Origin: Pardosa pseudoannulata
Lineage: Eukaryota > Arthropoda > Arachnida > Araneae > Lycosidae
Assembly (NCBI GenBank): GCA_032207245.1
Contig: CM063503.1
Span: 106,936,256 to 107,000,255 of the forward strand
Direction of reading: 5' to 3'
DNA: 64,000 nt
The position numbers were made by a program, and so were the translations under genes. Shown piece after piece: positions 28,191-46,200 of the stretch (positions within the stretch are counted from its first letter, which is position 1; every line of letters begins with the position of its first letter). The notes beneath the pieces are model-generated. The model was not told the DNA's origin, ran no database searches, and worked only from the letters and a program-made list of their open reading frames with translations.

Positions 28191-31100
28191 CATATGCACG
28201 CGTAAGAAATTATTAAATAAATTTTCATAAATAATATTTTATATTTTCTTGAAGGGTATTATATTTAGTAAGTTTTCTTAGAATGGTAATATGAATAGTC
28301 TGCTACCCGTGGGCTACCTACATTATGATCTATATCATGATCTGTTATAAGTGGTAAATAACAACTTTTATATTTTAGGTTACCTATAATCTATTAAAGT
28401 GTGAGACAAGGGCACTTTGAAATAAAACAATATTGCAGAATTCATCAAGAGACAAAAAATGTTATATTTAAACATATGTCTTTTCAGCGTTTGAATGGTA
28501 ACTGTTATGTTAAAATAAATATTTTTCCCATTTAAAATAAATTTTTGTAATTATATTTGCCAAAAACTTAAACGGGTACTAGTTTCATTCTTTTCGCTTC
28601 TACAATTGTATTTATAGTTGCCTCTTCTGTAGTACTCAATTATTAGCGGAAAATGTTTTTTGATTTAACTGAATGCTTCATCTAATAATGTATTTTCAGA
28701 TCATATAACTCTCACTACATTTATAAAAAACTTAGGCAGGAAATTGATTTTGTTGTTTTAAAAATTAACAACTCTTTTTCACGCTCGTACCTAACTGATG
28801 TCGTCTAAATAAGATTACAATTTATGTAGATAGTAGTCTAATTATATTGAAAAATATTGAGTTAATAGTCGATTAATTTTCAGTAGGGAAAGGTTAAATT
28901 GCTAAGCAGTCAATTTCGAATATGCACAAATAAATGGTCAGTATGCAAAATATTTTATTTTATCTAACATGATTTCTTTTAATTAAATAATTTTATATTG
29001 TAGTTTCAAAAAATAAGATATAATAACAATTATTCCGACATAAGATTTATTTAGTTTTAAGATATTTTCTATAAGACATGTAAAAATTAAATATATTTTT
29101 AACACGTGTAGTTTCTATATAGACATAAATAAAACATATTTATATATTTGTTTGATTTTCAACTTAATTTCATAACTCCATCGATAAACACATACACAAT
29201 GTCAAATAATGCAATCTGAAAATTGTATAAATCATAATTTCAGCCGATGACGTTAGAAGGCAAAAAGAGAGTTGCAAAATATTAAAAAGACGAATTATAG
29301 GATTGAAGTGGCAACACTTCGTATGAGAACGACTTTTTTTTCACTTTTAAAAACTAGTTGAGAGCATCCTAAAATAACGAGAATGCTGCTTTTGCCGAGT
29401 TAAGAAATATGTTTATAAAGAAAATGTCTTGAGTTGGGTTTGAAACATCTATACTTAGAAAAATGATTTTCCTTGCAAATAGTGTATCTTAAATTTTATG
29501 TAAAACAAATAAATAGCCTATTTAATGTAGAAAAACATTTATTTGGGAGAACTATTATCGAACTCACGGCATATAAAGGTAATTCACAAATAAACAAGTA
29601 AAAATGTTCTAGATCAACAAAGTAGTCATTTTTTAGCGTGATAGTAAACGCACGTTTAAATATATTCAATATCGTGACATTTAAACACAAGTTAATATTA
29701 TAAATAAGAGATGCTAATGGATTAAATTATTTTGAATTTATTTTTAGTTTTATTTATGTTTTCTATATGTTATTTCTCTAACCTACTCTTTTAAATATTC
29801 ATTGCTAATGAGTGAGTAAAAGTGTGTGTGTGTATAAGTTATAGTATTTTTTTTTTGTAAGTAATGACTGTTTACAATGTTTATACATGAGTTTCGTACC
29901 CAAAATTTGCAATTTGCTATAACAATTTGTTAAGGGTTTTAACTCTATCTGCATTTATTTATGTTATGCTACGCTTCCTCAAAACAATCTTTTATTTTAG
30001 TACATATTTATTTGCTGACAACGAAATAGTCACTGGAATAAATTATTGCCTGCTTTTACAATTGTTTTTGAACAACTTTGAATCTGGTCTACTAAACTAT
30101 TTATTTCTTAAAGTACGAAAAATTAAGAGTAGTCATTAGCTAAAAGTTATACTAATTGAATTCATTTTATTCGTTTTATAAAGCATTTTTCAGAGTCTCT
30201 TCGAGATCAAGAAAGATTATATTTCTTCTATTATGTTTATTTTGGGAGGCTAGAATTGTAATAATAAGGTTTTATACTGCCTACATCTCTAACTCACTTT
30301 ATAATACTTGCAGTACATATGTGGTAATTAAGCGTAATACCTGCGTATTTCTTTTCACTCTTATTTAATGATTAGGATTTGGGATAATTCTGGTGTTTTT
30401 TGCTTACCGGCCAATTTCATGCTTATTATCCTTTGTTTCGCTTTATGTTCCCACTTGACCGGGGGTTTTTCAAAAAATTTCCAAGGCCTATCAACGTAAT
30501 GGGAATGAAATGATAAAAATTGTTTCAACATTTTTATATTTTAGTAACACACTGGAGGAATTCTCATAATAATTTCTAAATTCGAAATTTTGCAATCTGA
30601 GTTTTAGGAAAGCATTAGGACTGGCTCTAACTTTGTTACAATCCTGGATTTTCAATGTCTTCTGGTAAAGCTAATGAATCCCACGAAAGAACTGTAAAAT
30701 TTACATCTATTCATCCTCATTCCTTTCTTGTTAACTATTTATAAGTGGGTTCGACCCTATTAGGTTTTTTTCGAATCTGATGAAATCATGAACACATTAA
30801 TGCAATATTAATACAATAAGTATTAATACAAGCAAATATTCTATTTAAGGAGTTTTCTATTAAAAAGATAGGTTATGAACATAAAGACTGGATTTTCTTG
30901 GATAATGTAAGTTGTGGGAAATTAGGGAGTTTTTTTTGCAATATTTATTATTAGTAATCCAAATCATGGGTCTCAGAATTTCTTACGATAGTTCATCCAT
31001 TTTAATTCAGTAAACAAAGTGTATAAAAGAATAATGAGCAATTTCATGTTTAAAAAATAAATAATATGATATTTTACCTCATTGGATAAAGCAGCTAAAA

Positions 31101-33202
31101 AAAGAAAGGAATATCTCTTTGCATATACTGAAAAGGTAAAACCAGTTATGATAGGCATAAAAAATGTAATAATCATTTCAATCTTTTATAAAGCACATTT
31201 ATATAGTAGATGAGGTCAATGTAAAATTTATAGGCACGTTAAGTATTTTTCAGTATATGCCTCTACAACCACTTAGAAGAGGATTAAAAGTTAAATGATT
31301 TGCACATCACATTTGGGATACAATATACATTTCAGTCTGTACAAAAAAAGGGAAAAGTGTTTGATCACAGAGACAAATATGCTATATTGTTAGATTTACT
31401 TAAAATTTTAACTAGTTTGATTTTAGTAACATAGATTTTTAACTAGTATAGATATCATGATCATTTTGATGTAAAATGATTTGATGGAAGAGGAACATGT
31501 TTGATAAATAGAAATTAAAATGCCAAAAGGAAATAAAATCTTAAATTTTCTTAACAACAGCGACTTCAAAACTTGCCAGTGTGTCAACGGCTCTAATTTG
31601 TTTTGAACGACATAAATACAAAACAATTATTATCATCATGGACAAATACTACGAATTTAGGCTGAATGCTACAGAGTTGGGTGGATTATTCAGAAGAAAG
31701 AATATATGAAAGCCCCTTTTGATATCTCCATCTTCTTTTTCTAAATGAAAAAAAATTAGACGAGACAGTTTTACAGACCAACGTTAAAAGTATTTTTCTT
31801 TAGCTAGAAAGTCTTCAAAATGATGGATATATTTATTTTCCTTCCTGTTTGATTCAGCTGTCAACAATTCAAACATTATTTATCTAACATCCAATTATCC
31901 CCAACCAAAGCAAACTCTTCACTTATTTGATTTTAAGTTGAAGATAATTGAAGATCTGGGAAATGAAATAAATTCTCAGTAAAACAAAATGGCCTTCCTT
32001 TTAAATCAGAGATACTTCTTTTCACCTACATGACAGACAAAAATAAATGGATTAAAACGCGCATATGTTTTGTGTAGATAAAATGGGTCTAAAATTGTTT
32101 CTGGGGGCAAGCTGTGAGCACATGAGAATACAGTATTTGCAAAATGCTTTTATGCAAAACATATTTTAGGTAACTGCATAAAATTTGAAAGTCACTCAGT
32201 GATGAAAAATAATGTCTGTATTTAAAGAATGCACTAACCTGAGAGTATTCCAAATTCCAAAATTTCTTTAAAAAAGAAATTTCCTTATTTAATTCAAAAA
32301 TAACCTCTTTCCTGCATAATAAATTATATACAGGTGACATAATTTAATAAATAAGTTATTATGTTGCAGACAGTAACTAGGATTTATTCTTGGAGGTATA
32401 AATGGACTCAAACAGGACTGAGTTATTTTTGAGCCCGTCCTCCTCACTACCTAAGACCTCATCTCATTAACTTTTGACTTAAAAGTTTGTAAAAATGTGT
32501 GCAAAGTTCAATAATAATATGTAGTATTAATAATTACATAGGAAATATATAATATAATCATATATATTTATATATAATAAACTCTGATTATCTGGAGCAA
32601 AAATATTAAAATTTAAAAAATGGAAACTTATTTAAAAGTTGAAATATTAAGTTAAAAATCAAATTTTGGTTTAGTATGCTCCACTTCAAAATTCATATTG
32701 AAAAGTATATCTTTACTTCAATGATGAAACGCAAAACAGTAAACTGTATTATTTCTGCATGGGAGACTCATGCCAGTCTAGTTTTTAACCCCTACCCATG
32801 CTACAGGCCTGGTGTGATATTTTGCAGGACTATGAAAAATTAAACTATCTTTGGTAATGAATAAAATACACTGATAAGAGACATTGATTTTAAGTGCAAA
32901 CTTCTATCTAAGGGTTGATTTCAGTCTTATACGGAGTTCTACTGCCAATTTGTGAGGAGGATACAAACGAGATACTTCGCTTAAAATTGTCACCGAATGG
33001 ATACAAACATGCATTCTTGTGGAAAAATTTGAACCTGCATATTCCAGTAGCGTTAGATAGTGATGTACGTTATTAATCGTTACTTTAAAAAAATAAAGGT
33101 TTGTGAAATATTTTGATATGAGGCTAAAATGTAACTCATTTTATACCTTAAATAATATGTGGAATTATTAATTGTCTTGTTCTTTTAATCTCCTGTTTTT
33201 TT
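28191..33202. other. Long AT-rich stretch without recognised genes
   Basis: Several open frames of 60-83 codons occur on both strands, but none has a recognisable motif or the base composition of coding sequence. A TTAACCCCTACC at 32785 resembles a piggyBac end, but no partner was found. Around 31640-32060 the sequence is somewhat richer and less repetitive. Confidence 0.5.
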
Positions 33203-33358
33203 TCGAAAGATAATCGAATTGGTTAGGGTGCTGATATTAGGTTCGGGAGATAGTAGGTTCAAATCCATTCATGTTCGGAATCCATTTTAAGCAGTAGTCC
33301 CCGGCATTATTATCTCTCGTTTATCACAGCAGCAGACAGTAGCGCAAGAAACCAAACT
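33203..33358 (+). mobile_element. tRNA-derived SINE, near full length, diverged
   Basis: Plus-strand copy. It has an A-box-like AATTGGTTAGGGTGCTGAT (33217-33235), a B box GGTTCAAATCC (33256-33266), then CATGTTCGGAATCC, AAGCAGTAGTCCC, a TCTCGTTT block and the end CAAGAAACCAAAC, matching the CCAAA-type tail. No clear target duplication remains. Confidence 0.8.
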
Positions 33359-35048
33359 TGATTTTTATTTACGTAAATAAATGGAAAATAATGATTAAAA
33401 CATTATTGCAGCACTATGTGTAAAGTTTATATTTTACGCTTCAAAAAATAATTAGATCATGGCACTTCACATTTAACTATAAAATTATGAAGTACTTTAA
33501 ATTTTTTTTTAAAACGGACTGACTTATAACCTACAAATAAAAACTTTAATTATATACTAAATACGTTAAAATTTTAAATGTGTAATAACCATAATACACT
33601 GAAATAGCTGATTAATTTTTGCAATGTGAGTTCTTTCTTTAATGAGTACTTTTTAAAAATTTAGGAATCTAAAAGGAAAGTTAACAAATTCAGAAGTCCC
33701 TTCAAAATGAGCCTTTTTTTCTACCCTCATCCAACGCCTTGGGTGTTTTCTAAAAGGAGAAATACAAAAGGTATCTAAACTATATTAGTCAGAAAAATGT
33801 AACAAAGGCTGAAAGTTTTAGATCAGTAACAAGGGAGGGGGGGGGGCAGATATTTTTTGTTTGGACCAGATCGGTACTTTGCACTCTTCCTATATCGGCT
33901 TTCATGCCATTTTAAATTTAAAAAATATATTTTGGATTCTGAATTTTATGTATCTTTTAGCAAGCAATATATTTTTGTAGTAAAATACATTTAATAAAGA
34001 TAGTATTTGAGTATTACGTAGAAGTATAGAGGAATAAAAAATGATATCATCTAAAATATTACTTTTATGTTTGAGCGGTAAAATCCCATTTTCTATCTGA
34101 CATTCAATGTGTCACAATTTTTCTGTTATGTGTGCTCAGTAAGGGCACAAGGAATTTAAGTGTAATTAAACTCTAAAGTTTAAATTAAGTTTTAAAGATA
34201 TTTACTGTTATACCTTCCTTTATCAAATTTTAGAATGTATAATTTTTCATAATAAATTAAATATGTCCATAAGTACCAATTATAGTAATTCATGCTAGAA
34301 TAGAATAATGGGAGACAATTAGATATTTTCATCAATGTATTTGTATTCTTAATAAATGAATAAAATCATTAATATTTTGTATTCGGTATACGATCTTGTT
34401 CGGTTATCTATATGTTTATCTTAAGTCAATAAAATCTAAAAGAAGAGGAATGTAGTAAAATACCAATAAAGTCATGCCACTTTTGACTATATCCAGACCA
34501 TACAACACTTTGCAGAAAGTAAAAGAAAAAAAGGAAACAATCATCTTACAGTACAATACAATACTGCTTCTGTAAAAAGGTTGAACATTGGTCCCGCTGT
34601 CATTGATCAAGGACAAAATGACTCTTTATTTCCGACCACATTTTTACTTCGAAAGCGATAACATTCAATGTATTTCGGATGTTTCCCAAACGCGCTGTTG
34701 ACAGTTTGGAAACCTGTATGACGGATTGATATCTGGGGAAAATTGAATGCTTGAATACGCGTGATAATAGCTTTCGGGTGTGGAGTTTATAAATGTATAT
34801 GGCACTTCCATTAGAAAGTTATTGAAAAAAATTACAATGGAGGACATTTGTCAATATACTTATAATTGCAATAAAAATGAAAATTATAAATTATTTTCAG
34901 ATTATGAATTTGTAAAAATATTCACTGAGATAAAAATATCAGATATTTAAATTAATAATTTCCTCTATTGAAAAGCTTTTATCATACACTTTCAAATTTT
35001 AAATTTAAGATATTTAAAATTTCATATTTTGAAAAATCAAGATTTACT
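33359..35048. other. Non-coding DNA with a 10-base G run
   Basis: No gene is recognised. A run of ten G (33837-33846), preceded by GGGA, stands out against the AT-rich background. The surrounding 33640-33900 is less AT-rich and could be an unrecognised repeat. Confidence 0.45.
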
Positions 35049-35056
35049 CTATATAA

Positions 35057-35661
35057 CAGGGGTGACCAAAACGTCGACTGCGGTCGATTGATCGACCGCG
35101 AAGACATTTTAGGTAGTACAAGCGACCATCCCGATGATGATCTCGGATATAACAATTTAATTTATGACTTATGATATAGAATTAATGAATTATTTAAAAT
35201 AAAATTTTTGGAAATTAATTTCTTAGAAAACGTTTCCAAATATTTACTAATTGATTTTGTATTTGAAACCATACTTTGGATCGCCGTATCTTTGCGAATC
35301 TGCTTTTTCGACCGGGAATGCCATAAAAACCAAACATCGGTCGAGCTTAACATATGAACATTTAATTTCGTGTTTACTCATTGCAATAAGCTCGTTTCAG
35401 CCACAATATGATAAACAAAGTGGATGGTCAATTTTTTATATATGAATACTTTGATTATTTTCGACGGTAAATTTGTATTTTGTATGTATTAATATTAAGC
35501 TTTTTTAGAAAAATTAGATAATTTACCATTTTTTTTGTTACCGAAAATAAATATATAAATATGTACGTTACTTTAATTTAGCTCTGACATTGGTAGACCG
35601 ACCGCTTTCGATTTATTAAAAGTGGAGTAGACCACGGATCCCAAAAGTTTGGCCAGTTTTG
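35057..35661 (+). mobile_element. hAT-like element, 605 bp, with 8-bp target duplication
   Basis: CTATATAA is repeated exactly at 35049-35056 and 35662-35669, the 8-bp size typical of hAT insertions. The ends are imperfect inverted repeats: CAGGGGTGACCAAAAC on the left and CAAAACTGGCCAAACTT read inward from the right. Subterminal GGTCGATTGATCGACC (35083-35098) is palindromic, and a related GGTCTAC/GTAGACC motif lies near the right end. The interior keeps the C-terminal part of a hAT transposase. At 605 bp, against several kilobases for autonomous elements, this is an internal-deletion derivative. Confidence 0.82.
35251..35445 (+). pseudogene. hAT transposase C-terminal (dimerisation) fragment
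   Basis: The frame reads FGSPYLCESAFSTGNAIK, then KHRSSLTYEHLISCLLIAIS and FQPQYDKQ. This is the pattern of the hAT C-terminal dimerisation region (hATC), in which YxCExxFS, K.R..L..EHL and a final L.IA block are conserved in ZBED/GTF2IRD2-like relatives. An in-frame TAA lies immediately upstream (35248-35250), and no BED zinc finger or catalytic region remains. It is therefore a leftover of the 3' coding end between the element's two termini. Confidence 0.8.
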
Positions 35662-35669
35662 CTATATAA

Positions 35670-40466
<4,797 letters not shown>

Positions 40467-40572
40467 GGTTTGGTGAACATTTTTAGTACAGGATAATTAG
40501 TGATAGAGGAATCTATATCTTACAGCTGATTCTAGACGACTATGAACATCAATAACTAGAGTAGAGTTTGAA
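40467..40572 (-). mobile_element. Degenerate tRNA-derived SINE remnant
   Basis: Plus-strand order GGTTTGGTGAACA, TAATTAGTGATAGAGG, TTACAGCTGATTCTAGACG, CTATGAACATCAAT and GAGTTTGAAGC mirrors the minus-strand copies at 10278 and 54399, including the position of the B box (GTTTGAAGC). It is heavily mutated. Confidence 0.55.
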
Positions 40573-40795
40573 GCAATAAATTTTAATTTAGCAATTCATT
40601 AAACAGCACCCTACCTAATATACTATGTCCAAACCTTTGGATACTTAGAAAATAAAGATTGGTACTATTTGCCGCAATGGCCATCTATTGAAACACTGCA
40701 TTAGTTTAACCAACTATTTAAAAGGGAAAGATTAAACCCTCCGGCTTTCATGCAGAGTCTTCCACGATATACTGAAAATGCTCTAGAAAATTCTT

Positions 40796-40827
40796 GTAGT
40801 CTTTGAGAGAAGTCACTCAAAGACTAC
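40796..40827. other. Perfect 12-bp stem-loop
   Basis: GTAGTCTTTGAG (40796-40807) pairs exactly with CTCAAAGACTAC (40816-40827) across an 8-nt loop (AGAAGTCA). No downstream T-run or coding context suggests a terminator. It may be an inverted-repeat remnant or a structured transcript. Confidence 0.85.
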
Positions 40828-42012
40828 TGAACTGAAGAGCTGATTGTATTAATGCTGATTACAAATTGTATTTATTGAGAATTTTGGCTTTACATAATTA
40901 TTCCATATCTGTGTAATGAAGAAGCACACCAATAAAGGCATAATTTATAAATATATCTTTTAATATATCATCTCGTTAAAGGGAATTCCTGTTAAAAACC
41001 TACTGCTATTGTCGTCCTACAGTAATAGAATAAATCATAATAATGTTAAAATTCTGAAATTAGTACAACTAGGAAACATATATCATCTACTTCTTCAGTA
41101 ACTTAACTTTTCTTATACAAGCGATGTGTAGTGTTACTTTTTTAGAAGAATTGTCTCATTAACTAAAGCCAATAGAGACATCGCTAACTGTGCCTTCCTT
41201 ATAAGAGGTGGGAGACAAGCAAAAACATTGGAGTTCTGTAATTATTAATTGTACTATAGTCGATGGAATAAATAATTGTTTTCAATTAAAAATTAAAATG
41301 TATTTATAATTTTAGCCAGAATCAGCATTTCCATTAACACTAAAAACGATTTACAAATTTATACTCGATTAGTGTCATGTAAACCAGAAAACGCTTTGAT
41401 AGAAATAGAATATACTTTATATAAGTCTTTAATTTCTGTACATGCATAAATAAAGAACATTACAGAAAATAACAGAATGCATTGTTTTACATAATTTAAA
41501 TCATAAGTGAGGTATAGAAAATGTTAATTAAATTGTCATTAATATTTAAAATAGGCATAAATATATAAGATGAGTTCATTGAATACAGACATTATTTTTA
41601 CTTTCAGGGTGATAGCTCTAATCAATTCCAGAAAGAGAATTTCAAAAGTAAACAATTTCTAACCACTTTTCAATAGGTTTTATAATTATATACATATTTA
41701 AATATTTACATTCCATTCCATTATACTAACACAGATACTTGTTGATTCCAATATTATTGAAATGGAAATAATAAATTTCATCATACGATTAGCATACTAA
41801 AATTATTCCTTATATGTTGCCACAAATTTCAACCCTCTGCTTGTTAAATATAATTATCAGTAACATAGTTCAAAGTAATAGAGTTTAAAGGTTTTATTGT
41901 AGATTATTAAGATTTAAGTAAGCTTTGGGATTTACAAAGAGTTTTTAATGATTTCGATTAAAATAAAAGTAATAAAGAATTAAAGAGTTTAAGCAATGCC
42001 TCTCTTCACATA
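40828..42012. other. AT-rich non-coding DNA
   Basis: No gene is recognised. Segments around 40055-40170 and 41365-41480 share phrases such as GATTAGTGTCATGTA, CAGAAAAC and AAAGAACATTACA. This indicates an old direct duplication of about 1.3 kb offset that extends left of this stretch. Confidence 0.45.
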
Positions 42013-42013
42013 A

Positions 42014-42078
<65 letters not shown>
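42013..42078. repeat. (CA)n(TA)n microsatellite
   Basis: About 14 CA units run into about 19 TA units. Confidence 0.97.
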
Positions 42079-42979
<901 letters not shown>

Positions 42980-43160
42980 ACAGGGCTAGACTATTAGTTA
43001 CCCGTGTGCTAGGTTGTATTTAGCCTCCTCCTATTCCTACTTGTAAAATAGTATTTGGACTCCTATCATTGGGTATTTCTAGATGGTTTTCTATCAACCG
43101 TCGTAGAAATTTGAGAGCATGTGCATACGCCCGCACTACACACTTACTAGCCCAGGTCAA

Positions 43161-43163
<3 letters not shown>
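42980..43163. mobile_element. Possible short inverted-repeat element lying in a (TA)n tract
   Basis: A 184-bp block of higher complexity sits between two TA tracts. Its ends hold an inverted GGGCTAG: CAGGGCTAGACTATTAG on the left, and CTGGGCTAGTAAGTGTG read inward from the right. The layout fits a miniature DNA transposon that used TA as target inside a microsatellite. A minus-strand open frame exists but has no motif I know. The alternative is unique DNA that happens to lie between two TA tracts. Confidence 0.4.

Positions 43164-43246
<83 letters not shown>
43164..43246. repeat. (TA)n microsatellite
   Basis: About 80 bp of pure TA. If the 184-bp block upstream is an insertion, this and the tract at 42736-42979 were once one tract. 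Confidence 0.97.
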
Positions 43247-43249
<3 letters not shown>

Positions 43250-46200
43250 TAATTCTACGACTGTAAGTACTAATGCAACTTAGCATGTTAATCACGAGAA
43301 CATTTTGACTCCATGGAAATCGATGTCCAGTCAGCTAATATAAAAATATATAAAGTTTAAAATCATTCCTTAAACCATTGCTGTTTAAAAGAAATAAAAT
43401 GGACTCAACATAAGAAACATATGTAATTATATTAGCAGTCTAAATGTTAATTAGAAACCTATAAAGATATATGTAGTCCACTGCTTTATAGAATGAAAAA
43501 TACTCTGGTGATTTGACTAATTGCACAAATTTGTAAACGGCATGCTAAAAATTTATCAGTATATACTGGTAAAAAAAGCTTTATGTTTATAATATGAATT
43601 TTCTGGCAGCTTATTCTGTGGGGTTTTTTTATTTGACCATGTGTAATTGTTTAATGTGTCTTACAACCGACGGCAAAAATTATACTATTTTCGGATGTTG
43701 ATGAATTAAGCACTAATGTCCATAAAATGTGTCTGTCGCATGCCAGTATGATCTGATTCGACTGACAAATAAGAAATAATTCAGTATGAAAAATAACATT
43801 TAAGCTCTTTCTACAGATATTTGGGAAAGTCAAAATAGTCATAGTGACACATTCTTGAACATTTTTACTGGCGCAAATAGAACTCATCCAGTCTGTTAGT
43901 AGATAGCTTTTTAGTATAAAAACGAACAGAAGATATTCGGGAAGTACATGTTTACAAAATTTCGATATCTATTTTTATCTTGCATTACATGCCTACTGTT
44001 ATTCTTCAGTTACATTCATTTAAAATTTCTCAATAGCATGCAGTTTGATCAGTAGGCAATAAATATTAAAATTTTTACTTTTTAGTCTGTTAGTTATTTA
44101 ATATTATCACTTTCGAGTTTCATACTCCATAGCTCATCCTAACGAGCAGTTTTCAACTATAGTTTTAAAAAATGCATGATCTACACACCTACCATGTTTA
44201 CACATTCAAACCAGAATCTTTAAATCAAATTATGGAGTACATGAACCCTTTGGTGAAAAGGGGTTACAAAAGGATTTCTAAGAATTCAACGATTTAAAAT
44301 GTGGGCCAAACTTTTATCTGTAGAAAAATTAGAAAGAATAAGGTATATGCAAAATAAACTGAGCGTAAGATTGAGAGCAATCCTGATTAATGTGAAATCT
44401 GCAATATAATTTGACAGAAAATATTCTTTACATGGTGGTCTCACAAAAGCAAATATTATATTTATGTCTTTGATATTTGTAAAAAAGTGGTCAATTTTAT
44501 TAAATTAAAGTGTAGATCCATTTGTTCTATATACATTTAGAAAAAAAAAAAGTGTACTAATAAAAATATCAGCATGGTTAGTGTTCCATGGTGTCAAATA
44601 ATTTATATAAGCATGAGCACATATTAAAAACATCTGTTCAGGCATTTTTCTTCCAGAGCCCGTTATGGTAGCCATAAACAAATGTATCTGTATATAACGC
44701 CTAAGAAATTCTTATTTTAATATATTCATGAGCAGACAGAACACTTTAATGCAAGACTTAACTATGTTAAGACCCACATACAAGTACTTCAAATGTCCAC
44801 TGGTTATCAAACATATAGACCAAACGTTGCGTGATTTTCCCCCACTAGTCTTATATTTTCATCTGTCAATCTAAATAAACAAATAAAAATCAAATAGAGT
44901 GGGAATGAAATGTTTCATGTTATCCAGCTACAAGTAGTGCTTCTTAACTTGTTGTAAAAACCTCAGGTTAAAACATCTGCTAATATCGGATGTTTACAAT
45001 ATGTCCTTTGTTCACCTCTGTCAGAATTACTTTCGGCTATTAGCATTCAATGCTATAGAGGAAGGAAATTTTATAAGAAGGCTTTGGCTATTCTAGGGAC
45101 TCGAGGTATAGGCTATCGACGGCTATTGTGGTACCCAAAGGGTTAACAATACTAAAAAAGGGGGAACTAACAAAATATTAATCAGTATAAATATTTTACA
45201 GATTGATGTAATCGATGTTTTTATATGCTTTAATGTTGGTATGTTTAGAGAAATTCAAGTTTTAAAAGATAACACCAGTTATGATCTGAAAAAAATGTAA
45301 TAAATCTGCTATAAGTATTTATAAGGGGATTATTAAAGAAATAGAATGAAACAGAATTGCTGGGAGATAAATTTAATGAAATTTGTTAATTTTAGAAAAA
45401 AATGCTCTAGAAGAATATCGATCAAATGTGTTTATAATATTTGTATTATGTCTCCTGCAATAATTTAGGTTTTTTTAATGTTTTTCTCAAAATGTATTTT
45501 ATTAATTTTGCGGTCTTATGATTATGAATAATTATGAATGTTTTGATACATTCACTTATATCGTATGATAAAATATTACTTAAGTGACAATACATTTTAT
45601 TACCTAATATGTTTTAAGAATCTATTATTGTTTTAAAGATTTTATTAAAATTTTTAAATGAAAAAAAATTGTAGTCAACAAATTAAAACAATTATAACTT
45701 AATTTAAAGTATAAAATTTTATCCTATATCAGAAAATATTTTCTGGCTAACAAGTAAAAAGCACTTTAAGCTTAAATATTTAGTATCGTATCTAATAAGT
45801 TTTATTTGTTGCTTATTAGATTAGTAATATTCAAGAAAATGATAAAGATAAATAGTTTTTGTAAAGAAAATATATAAAGAATGTAGTTTATGTAAATCCA
45901 TTATCTAAATTGCAAAATTTGCGTAGAATATAAATACTGAGGCTTTATAGGATAAATATTTACATCTTCTAAGTTGTTGAAAACTTCCAAGAAACATCCT
46001 TAATACATTGAATGTTTCATGTTGAATGAATGAAACATTAGGGAAGTAAATGAAAAGAAATAATGAAGTAGGAGAATATGAACAGGAAAAATACATTATT
46101 AATATTTTGAAAAATGCATATAACTTAGAATATATATAGAAGGAATGAGCCGCATTTTAGACAAATAATCTGAAACTTTTAACGAAATCATGCAGTATCC

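Noticed and set aside
32785..32800. piggyBac-like end TTAACCCCTACC
   Set aside because: No inverted partner bounded by TTAA was found within a plausible distance.
33837..33846. G-quadruplex suggested by a ten-G run
   Set aside because: There is a single run plus GGG only, not four separated tracts, so an intramolecular quadruplex is unlikely; it is noted as a compositional oddity.
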